Positions 46,122-56,621 of a stretch of 64,000 nt of DNA are shown one piece after another. Origin of the DNA: Charina bottae (Eukaryota > Chordata > Lepidosauria > Squamata > Charinaidae); NCBI GenBank assembly GCA_023362775.1, contig JALMGJ010000008.1, positions 35,700,501-35,764,500 on the forward strand, written 5' to 3'. Within the stretch, counting starts at the first letter, position 1. Every line of letters starts with the position of its first letter. The notes under the pieces are model-generated. The model did not search any database and was not told where the DNA came from. It saw nothing but the letters and a program-made list of their open reading frames with translations. Both the position numbers and the translations under genes were made by a program.

Positions 46122-47503
46122 GTTCTGAACACCACATCCATAATTCGGAAGAATTTGTTTCCAAAGCAAAGATCCTGAAACTGGATACAGATGAAACTAT
46201 GGTCTCCTTTGATGTGTCCTCCCTTTTCACCAGCATCCCCACCACTCATGCTCTATCCGCTGTCAGGAAGAGACTAGAAGAGGACAGCACCCTGGAAAGG
46301 AGAAGCCATCTCAACCCAAACCAGATCTGCCATCTTCTGGACCTGTGTCTTAACACCACTTATTTCACATACAGAGGTGACTTTTACAGACAAAAACACG
46401 GCTGTGCCATGGGTTCTCCTGTGTCACCCATTGTGGCCAATTTATACATGGAAGAAGTGGAGAAGAAAGCACTCAACACATTCCAGGGAACGGTGCCCAC
46501 CCACTGGTTTAGGTATGTGGATGACACCTGGGTCAAAATCAAGGCCCAGGAAGTACAGGCCTTCACGGACCATATAAACACTATAGATGCCAACATTAGC
46601 TTCACCAGAGAAGACACCAAGGACAACAGACTGGCATTCCTAGACTGTGAAGTCCTCATTGGGACCGGTGGCAAGCTAGAAATAGGGATCTACAGGAAAC
46701 CCACACACACAGATCAATATCTGATGTTTGACTCCCACCATCCACTGCAGCACAAACTAGGAGTCATCAGGACATTGTCACACAGAGCAGAAACCATCCC
46801 CACCTCCATGGATTCCAAAAAGAATGAAAATCAGCACCTGAGAACAGCCCTGAAGGCCTGTGGATATCCAAATTGGGCCTTCACCAAATCTAAATCTACC
46901 AGACCTAAAACAGCGACAGATAGGGCTGAGACTCAGAGTAAACGAAAGAACCTGGTCATTCCCTACATGGCTGGCGTGTCTGAAAAGATAAAACGGATAT
47001 TTGGCAAACACCACATACCTGTATATTTCAAACCCACCAACACACTGAGACAGAGGCTTGTACACCCCAAAGATCAAACTCCAAAACATAAGAAAAGCAA
47101 TGTAGTTTATGCAATCCAGTGCAGTGAGGAGTGCTCTGAACTCTACATTGGAGAAACCAAACAACCTATGTACAGGAGGATGGCACAACACAGGAGAAAT
47201 AACACCACAGGACCAGAGTCAGCAGTTTATCTTCATCTAAAAGAAAAAGGACACTCATTTGAGGACATTAATGTTCACATTTTAGACAGAGAAGATAGGT
47301 GGTTTGAGAGAGGGGTCAAGGAATCCATTTATGCCAACTTGGAAAATCCTTCCTTGAATAGAGGTGGGGGCCTCAGGCACAAACTCTCCCCCATCTTCCT
47401 CCCCGTGTTGTCTTCTGTGCCTAGGAAGATTAAGACCATTTCAGAAGCTCAACAGCAGCATGGTGTTTTTAACGACCCTCCATTAGATGATAAAAGGACT
47501 TAA
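46122..47503 (+). CDS. Penelope reverse transcriptase plus GIY-YIG endonuclease (N-terminally truncated)
   Basis: About 460 uninterrupted codons. The protein copies element RNA with its RT and nicks target DNA with its GIY-YIG nuclease. RT blocks in order: MVSFDVSSLFTSIP (motif A, FDV), HGCAMGSPVSPIVANLYME (motif B), WFRYVDDTWVK (catalytic YVDD, motif C), NRLAFLDCEV, IYRKPTHTDQYLMF. After a linker (MAGVSEKIKRIFGKH...) comes the nuclease: NVVYAIQCSEECSELYIGET (GIY-YIG core), YRRMAQHR (conserved Arg), and HILDREDRWFERGVKESIYA (metal-binding Glu region). The stop is at 47503. The N-terminal RT part is missing, and the open frame now extends upstream into hAT sequence, giving an artefactual start at 46079. 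Family identity is very firm; activity is not claimed. Confidence 0.95.
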
Positions 47504-47593
47504 AAATTACATCTCAATATAACCATGACCTAGCCCCAGGTGTAAGGTCACACAGCTACCTAGGAACATATTTAGGATTCCCTTACCAACTTT

Positions 47594-47645
47594 GCTCAGA
47601 CTGAAGAAGCCCCTTGGATAAGGAGCGAAACGTTTCCATTAAGAA
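47594..47645 (+). ncRNA. Hammerhead-ribozyme-like motif at the Penelope 3' end
   Basis: GCTCAGACTGAAGA, then GCCCCTT/GGAT/AAGGAGC (stem II with one weakened pair), then GAAACGTTTCC. The CUGANGA and GAAA core segments are in the correct order and spacing. Penelope-like elements are known to carry hammerheads in their terminal repeats. Self-cleavage of this copy may be impaired by the stem II change. Confidence 0.6.
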
Positions 47646-47729
47646 AATAGAAATCCAGTTGACATGATTCAAGCTACAGACAATTCCACCTGGATGACTG
47701 AGAACCTTCATAGACACTCTGTTCTAAAT

Positions 47730-50333
47730 AGTTGTTTGAGCAATGGGGGGGGGGGATTGTTTCTGCTTTTTCCACAAACAACTATCTCAACCATCCAGCA
47801 TTTCTTTGTCATACCCCAGTTTCTTGTCCTGCTCTTTTTCCTACCCCTGTTACTTCCCATCACCCCATATATTTTAATCCTCTTTCTTGTTATTGATGTA
47901 GTATTTCTAGAAGCAGGGCAGAGCTTTGCAGTGCTCTCTCTAAATAATTCTTGTTCCATAAAAACTTATGATGCCTATTAAACCTGTGTTTCTTCAGGCA
48001 AAAGTATATATGGGGAAGTATAAATGCATGGATTTCCAGTATTGAACAGAATTAGTTAGAATTAACATAAAGTTTAGAGAAATATTACAATATCATATCT
48101 GGGTGTAGGAAGCAGTATTTAGGTTATTAGCAATATCACTTTTCTTTTCCAATATATTTCTAGCCATTATGAAGATATTCTGGAAAACATACAAGCAGTA
48201 CTTTGCCTAGAAATCTCAAAGCTGACTGAGTGAGATTTCCATTCTTTGGGGACAGACTTCAGTACCTTAATCAACAACTTTTCTCTCCCCTTGATTAAAA
48301 AAAGCTGACAATTATCAAAATAATTTTTTTAAAAAAATCACTGAAGTCATTATATAAAGTTGTGCAATGTCCTTGAATGAACAGTTGTGTGCATAAAACA
48401 GCTGTTTTGGGCAGTTCTGAACTGACGTGTGTGTTTGGTCTACATGTGAAATGAAACAGGGCTATGTTGTTCCAGATTTAAACCAAAACATGGCTGTTCC
48501 AGGCAGAAATGTTGGGGGGGGGGGGATAAGAGGAGAAAAAGTCAAGGCTGAAAGGTTTCTTTGGCAGTGGTATGTGCCTATATGTGATGTGGGAAGCCGT
48601 GCAAGATGAAAAGGGGTAGGATTAGCTCCATGCACTATTGTTGTGATATTGGGAAGCTCCTGTGTGTTACTCACACCATACAGTGCCTGCTTCCTCCTCC
48701 TTTTTATCATTTAAGATAGGGAAAGGAGGGAAAGGAAGAAGCTGGAGAGATGGGGGATTGGCAGGCCTGTAGGATAAGTAAAGACTATCATGGAAGAAGA
48801 GCACAGGTCATCTGCAGAAGATTGTGGTGGCAGTATGTATCCTTTCTGAAGGAGGGGAGAGAAGAGAGAAGGTAATGCAGACTTTGGTTCTACCAAAGCC
48901 CTGGAACAACAAATATTCCAGGCTTTGTTTCTGCCAAACCATGACTGATCCAGTCAGGTTCAGATGAACTTCCCGAATGCACTGGGTTCTTTTTGGGTTC
49001 AAAACAACCCATTTTCTGTTTTGTCACATCCCAGCAACTCCATCTCCACTCTTCTGAGGATCTATTCAACAGCCTGCATGCGGATTGCATGGGGATGCAG
49101 GTATAGTGCATCACTCCTCTCCAGTGTTTCAAGAATGCTTGCAGAACATTACTTTTCATATTCCTAAAGCCATACCAGATAAAGCCTCCATTGCAACTGA
49201 GACAAAAAGTGGTTTGATTTTCAACTACTTTAAATTGCAACATTTACATTTAAAAAATGACCTCACCCACTTTGAGTCCTGTCCATCGCCTCTTTTGGCA
49301 GGTAGCTTTTGGCAACCCAACAGTAGCTGACATGGCCCTCAAACCATGCACCTCTGCCTTACATACAGAAGATGGAAGGTATACAGATTTCACAAAAAGG
49401 GTTATTTTATTATTATTTGAATTTATTATAGTGGTTAGCAACAATCACCTATTTGCTGTTCTCTGAATGTATTGTTTGGAAATAAGAAAGCAGTCTACTT
49501 AATGAAACTGCTACAATAAGGAATGGGAGACTTTCAAATTCTGCAGACATTGAATGTTACGTGAAAGATTATAAATAGGTAACATATGGTTTTGTCCTAT
49601 AAAAATCACACAGCTATCATTCCCAGGAGGAGACTGACATATGTGGGGCTGAGTTGGAAGCAGCACCTCCACATTCAGTTCAAAAAGTACATTTCATTTC
49701 TAAGAACAAGCTATTGGGGAACCGCTTTGCAAATTTGCAGCAGAAGCCAGCAGAGCTTGGCAATGATAGCCTAATGCCTTTGTCCCCCCTCTCCCTGACC
49801 TGCCAATCATCTCCCCAGGGCAGATTTGCATTTTTAACATTTTATAAATGTAGATTAAAAAGGGATTATTAAACAAGGGAAGGGATAAAATTACTTGCAG
49901 CTCCTATTAGGAATTGCGGACTGATTCTTCCACTTATAGCACATCCCAAAAGCTAATATCTACGGAACTCAGCCACCATCACAGGATGTTTCCATCAACC
50001 CCTCTAAAGATCAACATATGAAAATAGGTAATTTTAAAATCTGGTTTGTACTGCGTTTTTGCATTTCTGTTGGAACAATGATGTGTGTTTTAGGTTTAGG
50101 ATTTTTCTCAAAATGCTGCCATTTGAATGAGGTTATCTGACTTTTTATGTCTCACTTGAGGTTTTTAAATAACATAGCCAGACAATGCAACTGATGTCCA
50201 CAGTTTCATATGTGTGGGAAGTTCTGCCCAAGATTATATTTCACCCAACACACAAATGACACAGGTCACTGCTAGACTAAATGATGCTTAGTATTCCAAT
50301 AAGGTAGGAACTGAGTTCTGCCTTTCCCAATGA
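47730..50333. other. No gene recognised
   Basis: A 2.6-kb non-coding stretch with G-runs at about 47745-47754 and 48513-48523. Frames lack recognised domains, and I see no TE ends. Confidence 0.45.
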
Positions 50334-50338
50334 TGCTT

Positions 50339-50679
50339 TGTGAGGGTCCTACATTGCAGTCTGCACGCCACACACGAGACACGTTGGAATCGTTAGGAAT
50401 CTTTATTGCATCAGTGACTCCAAGCACTTCAATGATCCAAGCAATTTCAGTTTTACAAGAATCAGCATATATACATTCTCTTCCCTCCCTTCCAGTAATT
50501 CCCTTTAATCAGCAACTCCGCTCATGCTCATCTTTCACCTCTATCCGTGTGTTTGCAAGTCTGAGGTGCTGAATTGACACCTTCGTCTTCCTGTGTCTGT
50601 CGGCTGTTGCTTTTGTTTGTTGTGTTCTTTGGCTGGCGCCATGTCACGGATGACTCCCAGGTGGGGGTCATTCGTGACA
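50339..50679 (-). mobile_element. Solo LTR, 341 bp, 5-bp target duplication
   Basis: Plus-strand ends TGTGAGGGTCC and TTCGTGACA (TG...CA), flanked by TGCTT at 50334-50338 and 50680-50684. On the minus strand it starts TGTCACGAATGACCCCCACC and carries AATAAAG about 65 bp before its end, giving the orientation. The first 38 bp are themselves a near-palindrome (TGTCACGAATGAC...GTCATCCGTGACA). There is no internal coding region. The family was not identified. Confidence 0.9.
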
Positions 50680-50834
50680 TGCTTTCTAGATTCAATCTCC
50701 AACAACACAGAAAACTTTCTTATGGTTAGGCCTTACATGAAAAATCAGAAACAGAACCACCTGAACTTTCAAAAGATGTAAAGAAGGTAAATGATTCTTT
50801 TGTAGCTTGAATCATGTCAACTGGATTTCTATTT

Positions 50835-50886
50835 TCTCAGTGGAAACGTTTCGCTCCTTATCCAAGGAGCTTCTTCAGTCTGAGCA
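50835..50886 (-). ncRNA. Hammerhead-ribozyme-like motif at the Penelope 3' end
   Basis: The minus strand reads GCTCAGACTGAAGA, GCTCCTT/GGAT/AAGGAGC, GAAACGTTTCC, ACTGAG. Stem II is perfect, and CTCAG before the core can pair with CTGAG after it (stem I). It is the best-formed of the three copies. Confidence 0.62.
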
Positions 50887-50975
50887 AAGTTGGTAAGGGA
50901 ATCCTAAATATGTTTCTAGGTAGCTGTGTGACCTTACACCTGGGGCTAGGTCATGGTTATATTGAGATGTTATTT

Positions 50976-52031
50976 TTAAGTCCTTTTATCATCTAAAGGA
51001 GGATCGTTAAGATCACCATGCTGCTGTTGAGCTTGTGAAATGGTCTTAATCTTCCTAGGCACAGAAGACAAAGCAGGGAGGAAGATGGGGGAGAGATTGT
51101 GCCTGAGGCCCCCACCTCTATTCAAGGAAGGATTTTCCAAGTTGGCATAAATGGATTCCTTGACCCCTCTCTCAAACCACCTATCTTCTCTGTCTAAAAT
51201 GTGAACATTAATGTTCTCAAATGAGTGTCCTTTTTCCTTTAGATGAAGATAAACTGCTGACTCTGGTCCTGTGGTGTTACTTCTCCTGTGTTGGGCCATC
51301 CTCCTGTACAAAAGTTGTTTGGTTTCTCCAATGTAGAGTTTAGAGCACTCCTCACTGCACTGGATTGCATAAACTACATTGCTTTTCTTGTGTTTTGGAG
51401 TTTGATCTTTGGGGTGTACAAGCCTCTGTCTTAGTGTGTTGGTGGGTTTGAAATATACAGGTATGTGATGTTTGCCAAATATCCGTTTTATCTTTTCAGA
51501 CACACCAGCCATGTAGGGAATGACCAGGTTCTTTCGTTTACTCAGAGTCTCAGCCCTATCTGTCGCTGTTTTAGGTCTGGTAGATTTAGATTTGGTGAAG
51601 GCCCAATTTGGATATCCACAGGCCTTCAGGGCTGTTCTCAGGTGCTGATTTTCATTCTTTTTGGAATCCATGGAGGTGGGGATGGTTTCTGCTCTGTGTG
51701 ACAATGTCCTGATGACTTCTAGTTTGTGCTGCAGTGGATGGTGGGAGTCAAACATCAGATATTGATCTGTGTGTGTGGGTTTCCTGTAGATCCCTATTTC
51801 TAGCTTGCCACCGGTCCCAATGAGGACTTCACAGTTTAGGAATGCCAGTCTGTTGTCCTTGGTGTCTTCTCTGGTGAAGCTAATGTTGGCATCTATAGTG
51901 TTTATATGGTCCGTGAAGGCCTGTACTTCCTGGGTCTTGATTTTGACCCAGGTGTCATCCACATACCTAAACCAGTGGGTGGGCACCGTTCCCTGGAATG
52001 TGTTGAGTGCTTTCTTCTCCACTTCTTCCAT
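50976..52031 (-). CDS. Penelope RT (partial) plus GIY-YIG endonuclease, open
   Basis: 351 uninterrupted codons from MEEVEKKALNTF to the same C-terminus as the copy at 46122-47503. Motifs A and B are lost, but the catalytic WFRYVDDTWVK, the IYRKPTHTDQYLMF block, the linker and the GIY-YIG nuclease (VVYAIQCSEECSKLYIGETK) are present. Comparing the two translations I count about 14 differences over 351 residues, roughly 96% identity. They are therefore close relatives. The initial Met is simply an internal residue next to the truncation point. Confidence 0.93.
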   Translation of the reverse strand: MEEVEKKALNTFQGTVPTHWFRYVDDTWVKIKTQEVQAFTDHINTIDANISFTREDTKDNRLAFLNCEVLIGTGGKLEIGIYRKPTHTDQYLMFDSHHPLQHKLEVIRTLSHRAETIPTSMDSKKNENQHLRTALKACGYPNWAFTKSKSTRPKTATDRAETLSKRKNLVIPYMAGVSEKIKRIFGKHHIPVYFKPTNTLRQRLVHPKDQTPKHKKSNVVYAIQCSEECSKLYIGETKQLLYRRMAQHRRSNTTGPESAVYLHLKEKGHSFENINVHILDREDRWFERGVKESIYANLENPSLNRGGGLRHNLSPIFLPALSSVPRKIKTISQAQQQHGDLNDPPLDDKRT

Positions 52032-52389
52032 GAAATGATTCTTTGTATCATTCTTTGTATCATTGTATCAAAATGATTCTTTGTATCATTGTGGCAACTT
52101 TTTGTTCATAATTCTAGAAAATCTTGTTTGGGGAACTGAAAAAGTACAAAATGATTATTAGCAAAGTAAATATATATACACGCACATACACACACACATA
52201 CACAGACAGCCAGACAGACAGAACACCCTGTTCCTTTTGGGGTAAACAACATGCAAAGTGCAGAAAAGAAATGAGAAAAGAAGTAAAGGGAGGTGATAAG
52301 AAAAACAAAGGAAATCTAACTTAGCACCTTTCACTATACCTCTCTGAACCTTTTTATCCTTGTAAAGTATCTTATTTCCACCATGTCCT

Positions 52390-52860
52390 TACACCACCCT
52401 TTTGTTCTTGAAGCTTCTCACCTCTGTCTTTTTTAGGACCTCATCAGCTCCACCCAACCATAACTTTCTTCCCCTCCCTCTTGACCCATTCACTTTTCCC
52501 TTCATGTATTTGTTTTCTGATTCAGTCTTCATTCATTTTATATGATCAAACACCTCAACCATATTTCTTTTACCCTGGCCACTGACTTTTGCATCCAGTC
52601 TGCATTCATTCAGCACCCACTCATTCTTGACCCTATCTCTTCATGGTTTATCATACATATTTCCTAAGTAATCTATTCCTATGGCATACAACGTTATGTT
52701 TCTCCTGATGCCCCCAGGCCTTGCTTCCACATAGCAAAGTAAGCAGAAGGATACTTTTATACAGAGATATTTTTGCTTCTTTCAACAAATATTCCTTCCA
52801 ATAATTAATCCATAACATAGGTTTTTTAGATAAGTCTTCTTTGCATGACTTCACATGTCA
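52390..52860 (-). pseudogene. Unclassified LINE relic, RT C-terminal part
   Basis: The minus strand near 52855-52650 reads KKPMLWINYWKEYLLKEAKI, SLYKSILLLTLLCGSKAWG, HQEKHNVVCHRNRLLR, a decayed IYKSILLPTLLYGSEAW-type LINE motif. Further on, 52560-52440 encodes KVNGS.....P.L-like residues. The plus-strand word order (CATTCACTTTTCCCTTCATG, TTGTTTTCTGATTC, TGCATTCATT) is collinear with 59985-60440, so these are two copies of one old family. Confidence 0.6.
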
Positions 52861-52894
52861 ACAAATTAATGTCTGAGATGGAAAGGCATATCTC

Positions 52895-52898
<4 letters not shown>

Positions 52899-52938
<40 letters not shown>

Positions 52939-53698
52939 ATCTCTATCTCTATCTCTATCTCTATCTCTATCTCTATCTCTATCTCTATCTCTATCTCTAT
53001 CTCTATCTCTATCTCTATCTCTATCATCTCTATCTATCTCTATCTCTATCTCTATCTCTAATATATCTCTATCTCTATCTCTATCTCTATCTCTATCTCT
53101 ATCTCTATCATCTCTATCTCTATCTCTATCTCTATCTCTATCTCTATCTCTATCATCTCTATCTCTATCTCTATCTCTATCTCTATCTCTATCTCTATCT
53201 CTATCTCTATCTCTATCTCTATCTCTATCTCTATCTCTAATATATCTCTATCTCTATCTCTATCTCTATCTCTATCTCTATCTCTATCTCTATCTCTATC
53301 TCTATCTCTATCTCTATCTCTATCTCTATCATCTCTATCTCTAATCTATCTCTATCTCTATCTCTATCTCTATCTCTATCTCTATCTCTATCTCTATCTC
53401 TATCTCTATCTCTATCTCTATCTCTATCTCTATCTATATCATCTATCTCTATCTCTATCTCTATATCTACAGTATATCTACATCTATATCTACAGTATAC
53501 AGTCTCTTTGATTGGTATCTATATCTATCTATGTCTATGTCTATGTCTATGTCTATGTCTATGTCTATGTCTATGTCTATGTCTATGTCTATGTCTATGT
53601 CTATATCTATATCTATATCTATATCTATATCTATATCTATATCTATATCTATATCTATATCTATCTATATCTATATCTATATCTATATCTATCTATAT
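52899..53698 (+). repeat. Long compound microsatellite: (CT)n, (CTCTAT)n, (GTCTAT)n, (ATCTAT)n
   Basis: (CT)n at about 52899-52932, then (CTCTAT)n to about 53463 with recurring interruptions (ATCATCTC several times, TAATATATCTC twice), a break at 53465-53517, (GTCTAT)n to about 53600 and (ATCTAT)n to 53698. Long Leu/Tyr/Ser open frames through it are artefacts. Confidence 0.96.
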
Positions 53699-53916
53699 AA
53701 ACCTGCATAGTTCCATAGGATATAGGGAGCCATTTGTGCTGGGTTCTTACTCTTAATGAAACATGATAGCCTACATAAAGGGGTGAGGTTGATTGAGATC
53801 TTTATTTTGAACTATTTCTATTTTACCATTTGCATATTAAATTACACAGTGCAACATTAAAATACGTTTCATATAACTTAAATGTAGTACAGTATTTACA
53901 GCACTTAAGATTTAAT

Positions 53917-53920
53917 TATC

Positions 53921-53970
<50 letters not shown>

Positions 53971-53987
53971 ATCTATCTATCTCTATC
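53917..53987 (+). repeat. (ATCT)n microsatellite
   Basis: About 16 ATCT units with one ATC slip near 53970. Confidence 0.95.
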
Positions 53988-54119
53988 GTCAAGTGTGGTG
54001 GAACAGTACCATCATGAGATGTCAAAGGGGAAAGTGATTTTTTTTTTCTAACAGGAGGCTAAGCTGTTATAAGGTCTCTGTTTAATGAAGCTAAGCTGCC
54101 CTAATGTGCTTTATAATAT

Positions 54120-54640
54120 CAATCTATCTTAATATCTATTTGGGGAACCTGCTGGACTCACAGGTCTTGCTGGAAGAGCAAACAGGAATTGCAGCCAGGA
54201 TGGCTTTCACACAGATCCACCTTGCACATCAATTGTGCCCTTTCCTGGACTGGCAAACCCTGCTCATCCCCCCCCCCCATGCTTTAGTCACATCTCACTT
54301 GGATTACAATTATATGCTGCACATGGGGCTCTCCTTGAAGACCATTCAGAATGTGGCTATGTGAGCACACCTTAGTACACCCATTTAATTCTATGCTCCG
54401 TGAGCTTATTGGTCACCAGTGAGTTCTGGATGCAGTTCGAGTGCTGGTTATTATCTATAAAGCCTTACACAGCTCTGGGCCTGGTTATCGGTTGGTTCAA
54501 CTTTCTCCAATTGCCTCTGCCCATTCTATAAAACCTCATCTGTTGCTCCTCTTTCCATCTGAGATTTGGTTGGCCCCCATCCCTGCTCTGCTCCAAAAAG
54601 ACACTGAAAACCTAGCCTTTTGAACAGGCCATGGACCAAG
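54120..54640 (+). mobile_element. Old L2 LINE, sense, interrupted
   Basis: Decayed L2 C-terminal coding: GNLLDSQVLLEEQTGIAARM, ALVTSHLDYNYMLHMGLSLK, LVIIYKALHSSGPGY, broken by stops near 54362 and frameshifts. It is followed by an antisense L2 (54656-55256) and seems to resume at 55257. Confidence 0.8.
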
Positions 54641-54653
54641 GTATTTTGGGTTA

Positions 54654-54655
<2 letters not shown>

Positions 54656-54687
<32 letters not shown>

Positions 54688-55256
54688 ATACCCACCCATC
54701 TCACATAGCGATTCTGAGTGGCTTACAGTGGGTAAAAACAATACAAAACATAGCATAAAGCACAACAACATACACAATAGCTGAGAGACCAAGCAATTTT
54801 AAACAGCATAGCACATCATGGGCTCTCACTAACACTCCAGCGCCCCATGCCTGGGTACATAACCATGTCTGAAGGGCCTTCTGAAAGGCCAACAGGGTTG
54901 GGGACAACCTAATCTCAGGGTGAACAGTGTTCCATAGGGCAGGGCAGCAACAAAAAGGTCTGCTTCCTGGGTCCTGCAAGATGATATTCTTTGACTGATG
55001 GGACCCATAGCATGATTCTCGTGCTGGATCTAAAGGGATAGGTAGAAACAACTGGGGAGAGACCGTCCAACAAAAAACCTGGCCCTCTGCCATGACTGGC
55101 TTTACAGGTGACAGCCAGAAACTTTAATTGAACCTGAAGCACATTGGTAACCAATGCAGTTCACAGAGCAGAGGTGTCACATATGCGCACCAAGGTGCAT
55201 TTATAACTCCCTGTAAGACTGCATTTGGCACCAGCTGCAGCTTCTGGATCTAAGTG
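54656..55256 (-). mobile_element. L2 LINE, antisense, (GATT)n tail, nested in another L2
   Basis: (GATT)n at 54657-54687, CCCACCCATCTCACATAGCG, ATTCTGAGTGGCTTACAG is a reversed L2 terminus. The minus strand then encodes CPALWNTVHPEIRLSPTLLA, FQKALQTWL and LQVQLKFLAVTCKASHGRGP in two frames. It sits between two sense L2 pieces. Confidence 0.8.
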
Positions 55257-55442
55257 ATGACTAATAAGGAATGGCTGAAACAGTTTTTATGTCCTTCCCC
55301 ATAGCTGCTTTTAATTTCTATACCTTTTGCATTCTGTTTGTTTTCATTGAGTTTTTAATGTAAGATGCCTTTCAGATTTATTGGGCATATAGTCCAAATA
55401 CATACATACATACATACATACATACATACATACATACATACA
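55257..55442 (+). mobile_element. L2 3' UTR continuation with (CATA)n tail
   Basis: GGCTGAAACAGTTTTTATGTCC, an AT-rich UTR, GATGCCTTTCAGATTTATTGGGCATATAG, then (CATA)n at 55399-55442. It probably continues the sense L2 at 54120 beyond the nested antisense copy. Confidence 0.5.
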
Positions 55443-55620
55443 TTTCTCTTCTGGAAGATATGACTCTTCTCCATTGTCCTTCAGTTCTCATAATAAGCTA
55501 GGCTCCATAAGGTGTGTGGGCGTAACATCTGAAGGCACCAGAATGGAGAAAGATTGGAGAAATAGACATGGAGCCAACTGGGCTTTAAACAAAATAGAAG
55601 TAAGCACATTATCTAAAAAA

Positions 55621-55626
55621 ATAGAT

Positions 55627-55661
<35 letters not shown>
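55621..55661 (+). repeat. (ATAG)n-(ACAG)n microsatellite
   Basis: Four ATAG-type units followed by six ACAG units. Confidence 0.93.
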
Positions 55662-56600
55662 TTTCTCTGCAAGTGTCAAGGTGGCATATTTATGATTCTT
55701 CATTTTCATCTCCAAAACTGTTGTTTTGATAGCCAGCTTCTCAGCCTTTCAGAACAAGGAAGAGGAGGCACAGCCCACAATGTTAATTAAATGAGAAACA
55801 GGTCTTGTTTAGAGTATTCAGGTTAAAAAAAAGCTCTCCAGAGGCAAAACACTAAATAAGAAATATCTCTAAAACCTACACACCTTTATGGCTGTATACA
55901 GATAATGGCAGCAGCCTGAAATCCTGCGGATGGGTGTTTAAATCCCAATCAGTGAGAACTCAGCAACTGTGATCCAGGGAGAGTTACCAGAACCACAGTG
56001 GCTATCGTCATTCTGTTGTCTTTTATCTGTATCAAGCAGATAGAGATAAAACATTTTCAGATTTTTCAAGCAGAAAACCCTGCAGAACTGTTCAGGTGGA
56101 GATAAATGGTTGGTGGGGAGACCTCTAGGGTTGTGGTTGCTGTTTTTGAGAGGGAATCCTGAGGTACCTTTGAAGGGATCAAAAATGGTAGAAGCAGGTC
56201 AACTGCAACTTAATATGACCTCGAAGTGGGGAAGCTTCAAAGGGAAACATAAAGCTCCAGGGAAATGTGGATTGTGGTTCTTGTCTCCTCCTGCCCCATC
56301 ATACCTAGTGACAAGTTATGCTTGCCACATGAATTAGGCTGGTAAGCTTGACAATGTCACCCTAAATAGCTTTACCACCGATGCCTTTCTAATGCAATGA
56401 ATGACATTAACAGTCTTTCCTGTGCTGTTGTTTTCCAGAGGAGAAAAGTATTGACAGTAACATGTTGTGATGGAACCTATAGGCAGACTTCTGCATTCAG
56501 GGGCATTCACATGTTTTTAGTGAAGCTCATTTTTGCTGTGGTATCTATTAGCTTTGGCAGTTCTGAACACACAAATGCCCAACAAATTCTGCAGAGCTGG
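55662..56600. other. No gene recognised
   Basis: Non-coding; no exon or repeat assigned. Confidence 0.45.
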
Positions 56601-56621
56601 TGGCAAGTTACATCACTAGGT

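Larger units (their letters stand above)
46122..47716 (+). mobile_element. Penelope-like retroelement, 5'-truncated, 13-bp target duplication
   Basis: A 1.6-kb insertion flanked by CTCTGTTCTAAAT at 46109-46121 and 47717-47729. It is 5'-truncated at 46122 inside the reverse transcriptase. The 3' non-coding end (47504-47716) includes the hammerhead-like motif at 47594-47645 and the terminus AGCTACAGACAATTCCACCT...CTTCATAGACA shared with the stub at 37208-37427 and, in part, with 50801. Confidence 0.95.
50801..52032 (-). mobile_element. Penelope-like retroelement, 5'-truncated, 12-bp target duplication
   Basis: Antisense copy flanked by AAATGATTCTTT at 50789-50800 and 52033-52044. It is 1.23 kb and truncated further into the RT than the copy at 46122. 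The 3' terminus (left edge) starts at TGTAGCTTGAATCATGTCAA. It therefore ends about 35 bp short of the other two copies' last shared bases. The right-hand target lies in tandem ATTCTTTGTATC repeats. Confidence 0.94.

Noticed and set aside
46384..47191. Antisense frames of 96-137 codons opposite the Penelope ORF
   Set aside because: Shadows of a strongly coding plus strand; the same pattern appears opposite the 50976-52031 frame.
52845..53756. Long open frames rich in Leu/Tyr/Ser/Cys/Val
   Set aside because: They are translations of the CTCTAT/GTCTAT/ATCTAT microsatellite; the unit length is divisible by three, so stops cannot arise.
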